A stretch of DNA of 64,000 nucleotides from Microbacterium sp. MF43 (GCF_012847295.1 NZ_JABBDY010000001.1:248001-312000); one strand, 5' to 3'. Shown: positions 17,203-27,495, counted from the first letter of the stretch. Numbers and translations: made by a program. Notes: generated by a model not told the origin, from the letters alone.

Positions 17203-19317
17203 GTGGCACAAGAAGTGCTCACCGACCTCACCAAGGTCCGCAACATCGGCATCATGGCCCACATCGATGCCGGCAAGACGACGACGACCGAGCGCATCCT
17301 GTTCTACACGGGCGTCAACCACAAGATCGGCGAGACGCACGACGGCGCTGCCACCACCGACTGGATGGAGCAGGAGCAGGAGCGCGGCATCACGATCACG
17401 TCCGCCGCTGTGACGTGCTTCTGGGACAAGAACCAGATCAACATCATCGACACCCCCGGTCACGTGGACTTCACGGTCGAGGTGGAGCGCTCGCTCCGCG
17501 TCCTCGACGGTGCGGTCGCCGTCTTCGACGGCAAGGAGGGCGTCGAGCCCCAGTCCGAGACCGTGTGGCGTCAGGCCGACAAGTACGACGTTCCCCGCAT
17601 CTGCTTCGTCAACAAGATGGACAAGCTCGGCGCCGACTTCTACTTCACGGTCGACACCATCGTCAACCGCCTCAAGGCCAAGCCGCTCGTGCTCCAGCTC
17701 CCCATCGGCGCGGAGAACGACTTCGTCGGCGTCATCGACCTCGTCGAGATGCGCGCTCTCGTCTGGCCCGGCGACGCCAAGGGCGACGTGACCATGGGCG
17801 CCAAGTACGAGATCCAGGAGATCCCCGCCGACCTCGCCGACAAGGCTGCCGAGTACCGCGAGAAGCTGCTCGAGACCGTCGCCGAGTCCGACGAGGCGCT
17901 GCTCGAGAAGTACTTCGGCGGTGAGGAGCTCACGGTCGCCGAGATCAAGGGCGCCATCCGCAAGCTCACGATCGCCTCGGAGCTCTACCCGGTCCTGTGC
18001 GGCTCGGCGTTCAAGAACCGCGGCGTGCAGCCGATGCTCGACGCCGTCGTGGACTACCTCCCGTCGCCGCTCGACGTGCCGGCCATCGAGGCGCACGACC
18101 CGAAGAACGAAGAGAACATCATCGAGCGTCACGCCGACCGTGACGAGCCGTTCGCGGCGCTCGCGTTCAAAATCGTGACGCACCCGTTCTTCGGTCGCCT
18201 CACCTACATCCGCGTCTACTCGGGTCACCTCGACTCGGGCTCGGCCGTGGTCAACTCGACCAAGTCCAAGAAGGAGCGCATCGGGAAGATCTTCCAGATG
18301 CACGCCAACAAGGAGAACCCGGTCGACTCGGTCACCGCGGGTCACATCTACGCCGTCATCGGCCTCAAGGACACCACGACGGGCGACACGCTCTCGGACG
18401 CGAACAACCAGGTCGTGCTCGAGTCGATGACGTTCCCCGAGCCGGTCATCGAGGTCGCGATCGAGCCCAAGACCAAGGCCGACCAGGAGAAGCTGGGTCT
18501 CGCGATCCAGAAGCTCGCAGAAGAGGACCCGACGTTCCGCGTGGAGCAGAACGCCGAGACCGGCCAGACCACGATCAAGGGCATGGGCGAGCTGCACCTC
18601 GACATCCTCGTGGACCGCATGAAGCGCGAGTTCAAGGTCGAGGCGAACGTCGGAAAGCCCCAGGTGGCCTACCGCGAGACGATCCGCAAGGCCGTCGAGA
18701 AGCACGACTACACCCACAAGAAGCAGACGGGTGGATCGGGTCAGTTCGCCAAGATCCAGTTCACGATCGAGCCTCTCGAGGTCACGGCCGACAAGACGTA
18801 CGAGTTCGAGAACAAGGTCACCGGTGGCCGTATCCCGCGCGAGTACATCGGCCCCACCGACCTGGGCTTCCAGGACGCCATGAACGTCGGCGTGCTCGCC
18901 GGCTACCCCATGGTGGGTGTCAAGGCGATCCTGCTCGACGGTGCCTCGCACGACGTCGACTCGTCCGAGATGGCCTTCAAGATCGCCGGCTCGATGGGCT
19001 TCAAGGAGGCCGTCCGCCGCGCGAACCCGGTCATCCTCGAGCCGATCATGGCCGTCGAGGTGCGCACGCCCGAGGAGTACATGGGCGACGTCATCGGCGA
19101 CCTGAACTCCCGTCGTGGCCAGATCCAGTCGATGGACGACGCCCAGGGCGTCAAGGTGGTGCGCGCGAACGTGCCGCTGTCCGAGATGTTCGGCTACATC
19201 GGCGACCTGCGTTCGAAGACCTCCGGCCGCGCCGTCTACTCCATGGAGTTCGACAGCTACGCCGAGGTCCCGCGCAACGTCATGGACGAGATCGTCCAGA
19301 AGACCAAGGGCGAGTAA
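17203..19317 (+). CDS. fusA: Elongation factor G
   Basis: This 704-residue GTPase drives tRNA-mRNA translocation on the ribosome. The P-loop is at about residues 19-27 (AHIDAGKTT); DTPGH and NKMDK supply the G3 and G4 motifs. Domains II to V are intact, ending with the [12 protein letters not shown] segment typical of domain V. It starts with GTG after GTAAGGAAG. The third gene of the str operon, it is followed by two hairpins before tuf, which may set different expression levels for the two factors. Confidence 0.98.
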   Translation: MAQEVLTDLTKVRNIGIMAHIDAGKTTTTERILFYTGVNHKIGETHDGAATTDWMEQEQERGITITSAAVTCFWDKNQINIIDTPGHVDFTVEVERSLRVLDGAVAVFDGKEGVEPQSETVWRQADKYDVPRICFVNKMDKLGADFYFTVDTIVNRLKAKPLVLQLPIGAENDFVGVIDLVEMRALVWPGDAKGDVTMGAKYEIQEIPADLADKAAEYREKLLETVAESDEALLEKYFGGEELTVAEIKGAIRKLTIASELYPVLCGSAFKNRGVQPMLDAVVDYLPSPLDVPAIEAHDPKNEENIIERHADRDEPFAALAFKIVTHPFFGRLTYIRVYSGHLDSGSAVVNSTKSKKERIGKIFQMHANKENPVDSVTAGHIYAVIGLKDTTTGDTLSDANNQVVLESMTFPEPVIEVAIEPKTKADQEKLGLAIQKLAEEDPTFRVEQNAETGQTTIKGMGELHLDILVDRMKREFKVEANVGKPQVAYRETIRKAVEKHDYTHKKQTGGSGQFAKIQFTIEPLEVTADKTYEFENKVTGGRIPREYIGPTDLGFQDAMNVGVLAGYPMVGVKAILLDGASHDVDSSEMAFKIAGSMGFKEAVRRANPVILEPIMAVEVRTPEEYMGDVIGDLNSRRGQIQSMDDAQGVKVVRANVPLSEMFGYIGDLRSKTSGRAVYSMEFDSYAEVPRNVMDEIVQKTKGE

Positions 19318-19325
19318 CCCTTACT

Positions 19326-19355
19326 CCGGGGTCGTTCGGTGACGAGCGGCCCCGG
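19326..19355 (+). terminator. Hairpin between fusA and tuf
   Basis: A 13-bp stem (CCGGGGTCGTTCG with CGAGCGGCCCCGG, two G-U pairs) has a GTGA loop and begins nine bases after the fusA stop. A second, perfect 7-bp hairpin follows at 19387-19404 (TCTCCAC, loop TAAG). The stretch lacks a T-tract, so partial termination or an RNA-processing site is more likely than a full stop. Confidence 0.5.
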
Positions 19356-19473
19356 GGCACAACTTCACACAGAATCACCAGAACCGTCTCCACTAAGGTG
19401 GAGATATCCCCGTAGACGACCGGTCGCAAACCAGTGCCCGGAAGTTCTACACGACCGTCCTGAGGAGGACCCA

Positions 19474-20667
19474 GTGGCTAAGGCCAAGTTCGAGCGGACC
19501 AAGCCGCACGTGAACATCGGAACGATCGGTCACGTCGACCACGGCAAGACCACGCTCACCGCAGCGATCTCGAAGGTGCTCGCCGACAAGTACCCGTCGG
19601 CCACCAACGTGCAGCGTGACTTCGCGTCGATCGACTCGGCTCCCGAGGAGCGTCAGCGCGGTATCACGATCAACATCTCGCACGTCGAGTACGAGACCCC
19701 CAAGCGTCACTACGCTCACGTCGACGCCCCCGGTCACGCCGACTACATCAAGAACATGATCACCGGTGCTGCCCAGATGGACGGCGCGATCCTCGTGGTC
19801 GCCGCCACCGACGGCCCGATGGCTCAGACCCGCGAGCACGTTCTGCTCGCCAAGCAGGTCGGCGTGCCCTACCTGCTCGTCGCGCTCAACAAGGCCGACA
19901 TGGTCGACGACGAGGAGATCCTGGAGCTCGTCGAGCTCGAGGTCCGCGAGCTGCTCTCGTCGCAGGACTTCGACGGCGACAACGCTCCGGTCGTGCGCGT
20001 CTCGGGCCTCAAGGCTCTCGAGGGCGACGCCGAGTGGACCGAGAAGATCGTCGAGCTCATGGAGGCCGTCGACTCGTCGATCCCCGACCCGGTGCGTGAC
20101 AAGGACAAGCCGTTCCTCATGCCCATCGAGGACGTCTTCACCATCACCGGCCGTGGCACGGTCGTCACGGGCCGCGCCGAGCGCGGTACCCTCGCGATCA
20201 ACTCCGAGGTCGAGATCGTCGGTCTGCGCCCGACCCAGAAGACGATCGTCACCGGTATCGAGATGTTCCACAAGCAGCTCGACGAGGCCTGGGCCGGCGA
20301 GAACTGTGGTCTGCTCCTCCGCGGCACCAAGCGTGACGACGTCGAGCGCGGCCAGGTCGTCGTGAAGCCCGGCTCGGTCACCCCGCACACCAACTTCGAG
20401 GGCACGGCGTACATCCTGTCCAAGGAGGAGGGCGGCCGTCACAACCCGTTCTTCACGAACTACCGTCCGCAGTTCTACTTCCGCACCACCGACGTCACCG
20501 GCGTCATCACGCTGCCCGAGGGCACCGAGATGGTCATGCCCGGCGACACCACCGACATGACGGTCGAGCTCATCCAGCCGATCGCCATGGAGGAGGGCCT
20601 CGGCTACGCCATCCGTGAGGGTGGCCGCACCGTCGGCGCCGGCACGGTCACGAAGATCCTCAAGTAA
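19474..20667 (+). CDS. tuf: Elongation factor Tu
   Basis: This 397-residue GTPase delivers aminoacyl-tRNA to the ribosome. The start is the GTG at 19474, behind a strong GAGGAGG site, which gives the usual [20 protein letters not shown] opening; an in-frame ATG at 19339 would lie in the intergenic hairpin region. The P-loop GHVDHGKT is at residues 19-26, with DAPGH and NKAD as further G motifs. Domains II and III are complete, ending in AGTVTKILK. It is the last gene of the str operon and is followed by a strong terminator hairpin. Confidence 0.98.
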   Translation: MAKAKFERTKPHVNIGTIGHVDHGKTTLTAAISKVLADKYPSATNVQRDFASIDSAPEERQRGITINISHVEYETPKRHYAHVDAPGHADYIKNMITGAAQMDGAILVVAATDGPMAQTREHVLLAKQVGVPYLLVALNKADMVDDEEILELVELEVRELLSSQDFDGDNAPVVRVSGLKALEGDAEWTEKIVELMEAVDSSIPDPVRDKDKPFLMPIEDVFTITGRGTVVTGRAERGTLAINSEVEIVGLRPTQKTIVTGIEMFHKQLDEAWAGENCGLLLRGTKRDDVERGQVVVKPGSVTPHTNFEGTAYILSKEEGGRHNPFFTNYRPQFYFRTTDVTGVITLPEGTEMVMPGDTTDMTVELIQPIAMEEGLGYAIREGGRTVGAGTVTKILK

Positions 20668-20687
20668 GGTCTTCGACTGAACTGAGC

Positions 20688-20703
20688 GGATGCCGCGGCA
20701 TCC
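20688..20703. repeat. Perfect 16-base palindrome GGATGCCGCGGCATCC
   Basis: This is two inverted copies of the heptamer that is over-represented throughout the window. Identical palindromes occur at 41850-41865 and 51769-51784, both inside genes. Here it lies in the spacer after tuf. Confidence 0.8.
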
Positions 20704-20712
20704 GTGACCGAC

Positions 20713-20742
20713 AAGGGGTCGGGCCTTCGGGCCCGGCCCCTT
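20713..20742 (+). terminator. Terminator after tuf
   Basis: A 13-position stem runs from AAGGGGTCGGGCC to GGCCCGGCCCCTT around a TTCG tetraloop. This is the expected end of the str operon transcript. No long T-tract follows, as is usual in high-GC actinobacteria. Confidence 0.75.
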
Positions 20743-20824
20743 CGTCGTGCCGTCTTCCGGTGGACGCACTCGGGCGGCGAGAATGGCCGGAAACGCCCAC
20801 CCCGGGCACGTGAAGGAGCATGCG

Positions 20825-21040
20825 ATGGGTATCGACGACCTGGTCAATCAGGGCAAGGACTTCCTCGAGCAGAACAAGGACAAGATCGACGACGTCATCA
20901 CCTCCGACAAGGCGGAGGGCGTCAGCGACGACGTGCTCGACGCCGCCGCGGAGTTCGTCAAGAAGATCGCGCCGGATACCGTCGATCAGCACGTCGACGG
21001 CGTGCGCGACGGCATCGACAAGTCGATCGGCAACGAGTAG
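20825..21040 (+). CDS. MT0933-type antitoxin-like small protein
   Basis: This 71-residue acidic helical protein resembles the MT0933-like antitoxin family (Rv0909 type): a GIDDLVNQGKDFLEQNKDKI opening, then a DKAEGVSDDVLDAAAEFVKK helix and a DKSIGNE end. The ATG at 20825 follows a GAAGGAG site. In the family these proteins are called antitoxins because some lie next to a toxin gene. Here there is no toxin-like gene on either side: tuf is upstream and a surface protein downstream. It is flanked by its own terminator, so it looks monocistronic. Antitoxin activity is uncertain; a stress-related role is equally possible. Confidence 0.75.
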   Translation: MGIDDLVNQGKDFLEQNKDKIDDVITSDKAEGVSDDVLDAAAEFVKKIAPDTVDQHVDGVRDGIDKSIGNE

Positions 21041-21061
21041 TCCTCGCCCCGTTCTCAGCGC

Positions 21062-21096
21062 GCAAGCGGCCCGGGTCTCGTGCCCGGGCCGCTTGC
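21062..21096 (+). terminator. Terminator after the small antitoxin-like gene
   Basis: A perfect 14-bp stem (GCAAGCGGCCCGGG with its complement) with a seven-base loop starts 21 bases after the stop codon. Confidence 0.75.
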
Positions 21097-21134
21097 TGTG
21101 CCCGCCGTGTCGCGGGTCCGTGTGATGAGGGCCC

Positions 21135-21163
21135 TTGACGGGAGACGAACGCGGGCTTATCTT
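21135..21163 (+). promoter_or_regulatory. Candidate promoter of the large surface protein
   Basis: TTGACG (21135-21140) and TATCTT (21158-21163) are 17 bases apart, a near-consensus vegetative promoter about 120 bases before the start codon. Confidence 0.65.
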
Positions 21164-21176
21164 GCCCTTGGGAATG

Positions 21177-21224
21177 CGTGTCGACCGACTCCTGGGGAGT
21201 CAAGGACGACAGAGGGCCGACACG
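21177..21224 (+). promoter_or_regulatory. Structured 5' leader before the large surface protein
   Basis: The leader can fold into an outer 7-bp stem (CGTGTCG at 21177 with CGACACG at 21218) that encloses a 6-bp hairpin (GACTCC, loop TGG, GGAGTC at 21187-21201). It lies immediately after the predicted transcription start. No known riboswitch class is recognised. Confidence 0.4.
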
Positions 21225-21281
21225 TGCTGGGAGGGGCTCCGACTTGGGGCACCCTACGTCGTTACGACAAGGGTGAAGTCA

Positions 21282-24200
21282 ATGGATGTTCGTATTTTCG
21301 CGCGCGCTCAAAAAACTGGGGGACTGCGCCGAAGCATTCGGGAAGATCGCAATCAGGAGCGCCGTATCGCGCTTCAACAGCGCTGGCACGTAGGAGCTCT
21401 CGCGACTCTGGTCGCGGGAGCTCTCGTGTTCTCGGGCATATCGCCCGCGGTTGCGGAAGAGGGGGTGACACCCGAGACCACGACAGAGCAGACCACGACA
21501 GCCACGGAGCCCGAGGCTCCACCGGCAGAGGAGCCTGCGGCTCCCGCAGAGGAGGCTCCCGCGGAAGAGCCTGCGGCTCCCGTCCAGGAGACGCCCGTGC
21601 AAGAGCCTGCGGCGCCCGCCGAGGAGGCTCCTGCCGAGGAGCCGGCCGCTCCGGTCGAAGAGGCTCCCGCCGAGGAGACTCCCGGCAAGGGGTCGGCCTA
21701 CCGCCAGACGGCTCCCGCCGACGAGGTGACGCTGCTCGCCGCGCCCTGTCTCTTGCAGGGCGGATTCGAGATCGACGGCAATTACCTGGCCAACGAGTGC
21801 GGTGGCCTCGACTGGAGCAACGTCGACTTCTCGTCGACGACCCAGGGTGGCACCTACCAGACCTCGAACAAGGACGACGACGACGACACGACGACCTGGA
21901 CCAGTTCGGGAAGCACCCCGCCGAAGGGCGACTTCGAGCGCGTCTACTCGTACAGCACCACCGTCGGCTCGGAGTACTTCCTCCAGTTCGGCTGGGAGCG
22001 CGGACAGGAGGCCGGCACCGGCGGCTACCTCATCGAGGTGACGAACGCCGGTGCGCGCACGGCCGCCGACGGAACGCCGCAGCCGATCCGCACGAGTGGC
22101 GGCGCGGTTTTCGTCATCACCACGCAGGGTGGCGCCGCGCCGGTTCTCCGATACGTGTGCGTCTACACCAGCGCCACCAACTACCCCGGGACCTGCACCG
22201 AGTACGACGGCTCCGGCGGCTTCATCAGCGCAGTGAACGACACCGACCTCACGAACCCGTTCGATGAGACCGTCCTCGCGGGTGCCTTCTTCGAGATCGG
22301 GCTGAACGTCACGGAACTGACCGACGGCGTCGTCACCCCCGGCTGCCCGGCGGCCACCGATGCGACGGCCTACGTCCGCAGCTTCACCGGCAACATCGCC
22401 AGCACGCAGAAGAACCTGAAGGGATACGTCGCTCCCCTGGCGGTCGACCCACCCTCGACCTGTGGATCGCTGACCATCAAGAAGACGGACACCGCGGGCA
22501 ACGGCCTGGCGGGAGCGACTTTCTCGGTCACGCCCAACCCCGTGACGGGAACCGGCAGCACGTCGGTTCAGACCGGCGCCGGCGGGCTCTTCGTGTTCTC
22601 GAACAACGTCAAGCCCGGTACTTACACGATCACCGAGACGGCGCCGCCGCCCGGTTACCTGCTCCCGGCCCAGCCGACGCAGCAGATCCAGATCGCGAGC
22701 AACCAGTCCGGCATGGTGACGTTCGTCGACCCGCTGGGCAGCGCGTCGTGGCTCAAGCACGACCGCGCGGGAGCACTGCTGGGCGGCGCGACGTTCCAGG
22801 TCACCGCGACCGGCGGCGCCGCTGCCGCCGCACCGTGGGACCTCGACTCTTCGCCGATCACGGTCGTCGACAACACCGGCCAGCCCGGGTACTCGGGCCG
22901 TGACAGCGACCCGACGGGTGGCGAGTTCACCGTCACGGGCCTCCCGACCGGAACGTACTCGGTCGTCGAGACCGCCGCGCCTTCCGGCTATGTGCTGGAC
23001 CCGTCGTCGAAGTCGTTCACGATCTCGCAGCAGACGCCGAACGCGACCGTCGCGACAGCGTTCGTGAACACGCCCTACGCGACGGTGACCCTCACGAAGG
23101 TGTGGGTCAACTCGTTCACCGGCGACACCGCGCAGATCGCGATCGGCGGCGACGCGACGGCTCAGGGCACGTCGACGGCACCGACGAACGGTCCCGTGAT
23201 CCAGGTGAGCGTGGCACCCGGTGCGTCGCTGAACCTCTCCGAGACGCTCGGCGGCGGCAACACCGGCGTGTACACCTCGACGCTCTCCTGCACGGGTGCA
23301 GCGGTGTCGAGCAACACGGGAACCGGCGGATCCATCGTGGTCCCGTCGTGGCCGGCATCCGCGAACGGTGTGCAGTGCACGTTCACGAACACCGCGGTCA
23401 CCAAGACGGTCACGCTGCAGAAGAAGTGGATCGACGCGATCCAGGGTGACCAGGCTGCACTGACGGCCGGCACCGCGACGGCGACGTCGACCGCGAGCGG
23501 CGCGGCAGAGCAGCTCGACACCGTCAACAGGGCGGTGGCGACGGTCCGGGTGGGCGACTCGATCACCCTCTCCGAAGTGGTGACCGGTCAGGGCGTCTAC
23601 GGCTCGACCTACAGCTGCACGACCGACCTCGAGGGCACCGGCCGCTCGTTCCAGCTCACCGTTCCGAACGAGAACGTGATCTGCACCTTCGAGAACACCG
23701 CGCAGCGGGCGAAGGTCACGCTGAAGAAGCAGTGGGTCAACGCGTTCGCGGGTGACACCGCCGACCTCGAGATCACCGGAGCCGAATCCGACTCCGCGAC
23801 CTCGACGGCGACGGAGGGCGACAGCACGGACGAGGTGAACACGGCGTCTGTCGACGTGCGCATCGGCGACGAGGTATCGCTGTCGGAAGACCTCGGTGAC
23901 GGCAACACGGGGGCCTACACGGCGACCTGGTCGTGCACCGACGGAACGTCCGGTGCGGGCGCCGACATCGGCGAGATCACGGTGGACGAGTCGATCACCT
24001 GCACGATCACCAATACGGCCAAGACCACCGAGATCGTGGTCAACAAGACGTGGGTGAACGCGTTCCAGGGCGACGAGGCCCACCTGACGATCAACGGCAC
24101 CACCGAGACGTCGACGGCGACGGGGACGGCGAATCAGACCGACTCCGACGTCGTCGTCAAGACGGTGCGTGTGGGTGAGAGCGTCACGGTCTCCGAGATC

Positions 24201-27200
24201 CTGGACGACGAGAACCAGGGTGAGTACACCAGCACCTACTCGTGCGCACCGGTCGGCGGCTCGGGCAGCGGCCTGAGCACGACCTTCACGGCGCCGCTCG
24301 CGGGCGCGGAGTGCACCTTCACCAACACCGCGATCAAGGTCGGTGTCACACTCCAGAAGCGCTGGCTGGGTGCCATCGCCCTGGACACGGCGCTCCTCTC
24401 GATCCAGCCCGCGGGCGGGGTCGCGGCCACCAATACGTCCACGGCGGACGGCGTCAGCGTCAACCAGCTGGATGTCGTGAACGACGTCGAGATCGAGGTG
24501 CGCATCGGCGAGGTCCTGAGCTTCGGCGAGACGGTGAGCGGTCAGGGCGTCTACGCCTCGGCGTTCCTGTGCGACACCGGCCTCTCGGGCAACGGACGCA
24601 GCTTCCAGCTCACCGTCGAGGGGGAGACCACCTGTGTCTTCGCGAACCGGGCGCTCACGCGGGGAATCACGCTCGTGAAGACCTGGGTCAACGGCCAGGA
24701 AGGCGACACCGCCGATCTGGAGATCGAGGGCGGCGCGACGGGCTCGGGTCAGTCGACGTCCGACGGCTCGGTCGGGACGTTCACCGACCTCGACAACATC
24801 GTCACCGCGGACGCCCTCATCGGCGAAGAGGTGACGGTGAGCGAGGTCATCACGGTGCTGGAGGGCGAAGCATCCGACTACACGTCGACGCTCGTCTGCA
24901 CCGCCGCGGATGACACCGTCGTCTTCAGCGACGACGGCCGCAGCGGCAGCTTCACGATGCCGGACCAGCCGGTCGACTGCGAGTTCGTCAACGAAGCCGA
25001 GCTTCCGACCATCGCACTCGACAAGGTCGTGGTCGTAGACGGGGCCGAGGTCGCCGAGGACAACTGGCAGCTCTTCGCGACCCCGGAGTCCGGCGATCCC
25101 GTGACGAACCCCGCCGGCGGCGACGTCGAGCCGACCGAGGTTCCCACGGGCGTGGGCTTCGACCTGACGGAGGACCTGATCGGCGAGTTCGCCGGGTCGG
25201 ACGAGTTCGAAGCCGGCGAGTGGGCCTGTGTGTCCGACATCGACGGCATGGTCGAACTGTCGGACAGCGAGCCGGGTTCCGCTTCGCTCGGCGGTCTCGA
25301 CAAGGGCGAGAACGTGGTCTGCATGATCGTGAACTCGCACGTCGATCAGGGCTACGAGTTCGACAAGTCGCTCGTCGACGCGGTGCAGAACGAAGATGGC
25401 ACGTGGACGGTGACGTACGAGATCACGGTTCACAACAACAGTGCACTCGTCCCGATCGCGTACGACCTCAGCGACACCGTCGACGACCCGGAGGGTGTGA
25501 CCATCCTCGGCGCGTCGTGGTCCGGTCCCACCTCGGGCGACTTCGGGGCTTCCCTCGCAGCGCAGCTGGCGGAGGATCGGATGCTGGCACCGTACGACGG
25601 CGCCAACGACGACGTCTACACCGTGGTCGTCGAGGCGGCCGTCGACTCCCTGCCGGAAGACGCCGAGGCGTGCTCCGAACAGGAGAGCGGAATCGGCATC
25701 CTGAACACCGCGATGCTCACGGTCGGAGACGACGAGCCCGTGGTGGATGACGCCTGCGGCACCGTGCACTTCGACGACGTCGGCATCGTCAAGACCGCGA
25801 CCGACCTGCCCGAAGAGGGATCGGTGGAGCCGGGTGACGTGTTCACCTTCGAGCTCACCGTGACCAACAACGGGACGCGGGCTGCCGAGGACGTGCACGT
25901 GTTCGACGACTCGTTCAGCTTCGACCCGTACTTCGAGCGCATCGCGTTCCTGGCGGTGGACGTCGCACCCGACACGCTGACCGTCACCGACAACTCGGAC
26001 CTGGGCGCCAACATCGTGGATCTCGTCATCGACGAGCTGGCACTCGGCGAAGTCGCCACGGTGTACGTCACCGTGGAGTTCCTCGAACCGCCTGACACCG
26101 GTGCGGTGGAACCGGACGAGCTGCCCGAGCCGATCGAGTCCTTCGACAACATCGCCTGCGTGGAGACCGAGCTCGACCCGACCGACGGGCCGAACGGTGA
26201 CAACAACTGCGATGACGAGACCGTGCCGGCCCGCGACATGACGGCGGCGGTGTACACCACCTGCCTGAGCGACGCCGCGCTGCTCGGAGTGATCGTGAAG
26301 ACGTCCGGCGAGCTCGAGGGCTCCGACGGCACGATCACGTGGATTCCGAACGACGGTGATGCCGAGACGGACCCGCCCCAGGTGCTGATCCCGTTCGACA
26401 CCGCAGGCGGCACGTTCGAGGATGTCTTCGCCTGGCCAGGAGCCGATTGGACGCCGGCCGGCGTGGCGATCGACTACCCGGGCTGGCGCGCCATCGAGGC
26501 GGGCGACATCGTGCCCGGATCCAACCCGCGGCAGTACTACAACCCTGCTGACGGCACGATCATGACCCCGGAGCAGCAGGCGCTGTTCGTCTTCAACGGG
26601 CTCATCCTCGACCCGAGCGAGCTCGACTTCGACTGGCGCGGTACGACGACCATCACGATCGAGGTGAACCCCACCCTGGTGTTCGAGGCGGACTACCCGC
26701 CCGCGACTCCCGAGTGCTTCTCCGCTCGGCACACCGAGCTCGAGATCGAGAAGACGGCCAGTGCCGCGCAGGTCGATCGCGGCGGCTCGTTCACGTACGA
26801 CATCGCGGTGGAGAACATCAGTGAGGATTCGGCTGCCGAGTCGGTCGTGGTGACCGACGTGATCCCGGCCGACATCCGGATCACGGATGTCTCGTGGCCC
26901 GGTGAGGGCGACGACGCGGTGTTCCCGAACTGGGAGTCCTGCGAGGTGACCGGACAGGATGCGGCCGGCTTCGGCGGAACCCTCGAGTGCGTGCTCTTCG
27001 GGCCGTTGCAGCCGCAGGGGACGGACGAGGGCGCCACGTCGGCGCCGACCATCACCCTCGCGGCCACCACGGACGCGACGTCGACGGTGACCACGATCGA
27101 GAACATCGCCGTGGTGGACTATCACACCTTCGGTGACCCGGATGACACGGGTCGGGACGTCGATGACGCGACAGTGACGCTGCCGACCGTCATCCTCCCC

Positions 27201-27344
27201 GAAGAGCCGGAGGAGCCGCTGCCGCCGACGGGTGGGGGAAACCCCTGGCCGCTGGCACTGCTCGGATTCCTCGCGCTCCTCGCCGGTGCGACCACCCTCG
27301 TGGTCGTCCGCCGTCGCCGGGGCGAGGTGAAGCCGACGCTCTGA
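21282..27344 (+). CDS. Giant LPxTG cell-wall protein with Cys-paired repeats
   Basis: This 2020-residue protein is an exported, sortase-anchored surface protein. The ATG at 21282 gives a basic 35-residue n-region, a hydrophobic core and a likely signal cleavage after AVA at residue 58. In order follow a Pro/Glu/Ala-rich spacer (about 75-133), an N-terminal domain (about 150-390), two SpaA/Cna-B-like domains (about 393-598, opening GSLTIKKTD and GSASWLKHD), seven tandem repeats of about 105 residues (about 601-1350), two DUF11-like domains (about 1356-1655), a module shared with the next protein (about 1655-1815) and a last DUF11-like domain. It ends with LPPTG (1980-1984), a hydrophobic helix and a basic tail. 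Adhesion or structural display is inferred. Confidence 0.9.
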   Translation: MDVRIFARAQKTGGLRRSIREDRNQERRIALQQRWHVGALATLVAGALVFSGISPAVAEEGVTPETTTEQTTTATEPEAPPAEEPAAPAEEAPAEEPAAPVQETPVQEPAAPAEEAPAEEPAAPVEEAPAEETPGKGSAYRQTAPADEVTLLAAPCLLQGGFEIDGNYLANECGGLDWSNVDFSSTTQGGTYQTSNKDDDDDTTTWTSSGSTPPKGDFERVYSYSTTVGSEYFLQFGWERGQEAGTGGYLIEVTNAGARTAADGTPQPIRTSGGAVFVITTQGGAAPVLRYVCVYTSATNYPGTCTEYDGSGGFISAVNDTDLTNPFDETVLAGAFFEIGLNVTELTDGVVTPGCPAATDATAYVRSFTGNIASTQKNLKGYVAPLAVDPPSTCGSLTIKKTDTAGNGLAGATFSVTPNPVTGTGSTSVQTGAGGLFVFSNNVKPGTYTITETAPPPGYLLPAQPTQQIQIASNQSGMVTFVDPLGSASWLKHDRAGALLGGATFQVTATGGAAAAAPWDLDSSPITVVDNTGQPGYSGRDSDPTGGEFTVTGLPTGTYSVVETAAPSGYVLDPSSKSFTISQQTPNATVATAFVNTPYATVTLTKVWVNSFTGDTAQIAIGGDATAQGTSTAPTNGPVIQVSVAPGASLNLSETLGGGNTGVYTSTLSCTGAAVSSNTGTGGSIVVPSWPASANGVQCTFTNTAVTKTVTLQKKWIDAIQGDQAALTAGTATATSTASGAAEQLDTVNRAVATVRVGDSITLSEVVTGQGVYGSTYSCTTDLEGTGRSFQLTVPNENVICTFENTAQRAKVTLKKQWVNAFAGDTADLEITGAESDSATSTATEGDSTDEVNTASVDVRIGDEVSLSEDLGDGNTGAYTATWSCTDGTSGAGADIGEITVDESITCTITNTAKTTEIVVNKTWVNAFQGDEAHLTINGTTETSTATGTANQTDSDVVVKTVRVGESVTVSEILDDENQGEYTSTYSCAPVGGSGSGLSTTFTAPLAGAECTFTNTAIKVGVTLQKRWLGAIALDTALLSIQPAGGVAATNTSTADGVSVNQLDVVNDVEIEVRIGEVLSFGETVSGQGVYASAFLCDTGLSGNGRSFQLTVEGETTCVFANRALTRGITLVKTWVNGQEGDTADLEIEGGATGSGQSTSDGSVGTFTDLDNIVTADALIGEEVTVSEVITVLEGEASDYTSTLVCTAADDTVVFSDDGRSGSFTMPDQPVDCEFVNEAELPTIALDKVVVVDGAEVAEDNWQLFATPESGDPVTNPAGGDVEPTEVPTGVGFDLTEDLIGEFAGSDEFEAGEWACVSDIDGMVELSDSEPGSASLGGLDKGENVVCMIVNSHVDQGYEFDKSLVDAVQNEDGTWTVTYEITVHNNSALVPIAYDLSDTVDDPEGVTILGASWSGPTSGDFGASLAAQLAEDRMLAPYDGANDDVYTVVVEAAVDSLPEDAEACSEQESGIGILNTAMLTVGDDEPVVDDACGTVHFDDVGIVKTATDLPEEGSVEPGDVFTFELTVTNNGTRAAEDVHVFDDSFSFDPYFERIAFLAVDVAPDTLTVTDNSDLGANIVDLVIDELALGEVATVYVTVEFLEPPDTGAVEPDELPEPIESFDNIACVETELDPTDGPNGDNNCDDETVPARDMTAAVYTTCLSDAALLGVIVKTSGELEGSDGTITWIPNDGDAETDPPQVLIPFDTAGGTFEDVFAWPGADWTPAGVAIDYPGWRAIEAGDIVPGSNPRQYYNPADGTIMTPEQQALFVFNGLILDPSELDFDWRGTTTITIEVNPTLVFEADYPPATPECFSARHTELEIEKTASAAQVDRGGSFTYDIAVENISEDSAAESVVVTDVIPADIRITDVSWPGEGDDAVFPNWESCEVTGQDAAGFGGTLECVLFGPLQPQGTDEGATSAPTITLAATTDATSTVTTIENIAVVDYHTFGDPDDTGRDVDDATVTLPTVILPEEPEEPLPPTGGGNPWPLALLGFLALLAGATTLVVVRRRRGEVKPTL
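21508..21680 (+). repeat. Pro/Glu/Ala-rich coding repeat
   Basis: A GC-rich DNA repeat encodes short tandem units such as [18 protein letters not shown]. Such spacers push the ligand-binding part of a wall protein away from the surface and tend to vary in copy number between strains. Confidence 0.7.
23085..25335 (+). repeat. Seven tandem prealbumin-like repeats
   Basis: Each unit of about 105 residues opens with a strand of the form V-T-L-x-K-x-W-(V/I/L) followed in most units by GDxA, continues with VxVGxxxxxSE and ends in C-x-(F/I)-x-N. Unit starts are near 23085, 23397, 23710, 24025, 24335, 24658 and 25000. Each unit has two cysteines, one near its middle (SC, VC or AC) and one in the closing CxFxN. 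The seventh unit is the most divergent. Confidence 0.8.
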
Positions 27345-27407
27345 CCGTGAGAGAGGGCGGGTTGCCCCCAAGGCCCGCTCTCTCCCACCTCGCCCAGAAG
27401 GGCGAAC

Positions 27408-27440
27408 CGAAACCCCCGCCTTCCCGGGGCGGGGGTTTCG
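27408..27440 (+). terminator. Terminator after the giant surface protein
   Basis: A perfect 13-bp stem (CGAAACCCCCGCC with its complement) has a seven-base loop. A weaker hairpin (GAGAGAGG with CTCTCTC) precedes it at 27350-27384. Confidence 0.75.
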
Positions 27441-27495
27441 GCGCACCGTTTTCCCGAAGCGGTGACACGCCGATCAGCCGTTCGAGTCGGGCATT

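Noticed and set aside
20825-21281. A toxin partner for the antitoxin-like protein
   Set aside because: No frame in the gap or on the opposite strand has toxin-like length, composition or motifs.
21279-27446. A 2055-codon minus-strand open frame opposite the giant surface protein
   Set aside because: Its product is Arg/Gly/Val-rich low complexity; the plus strand has a signal peptide, repeats and an LPPTG end.
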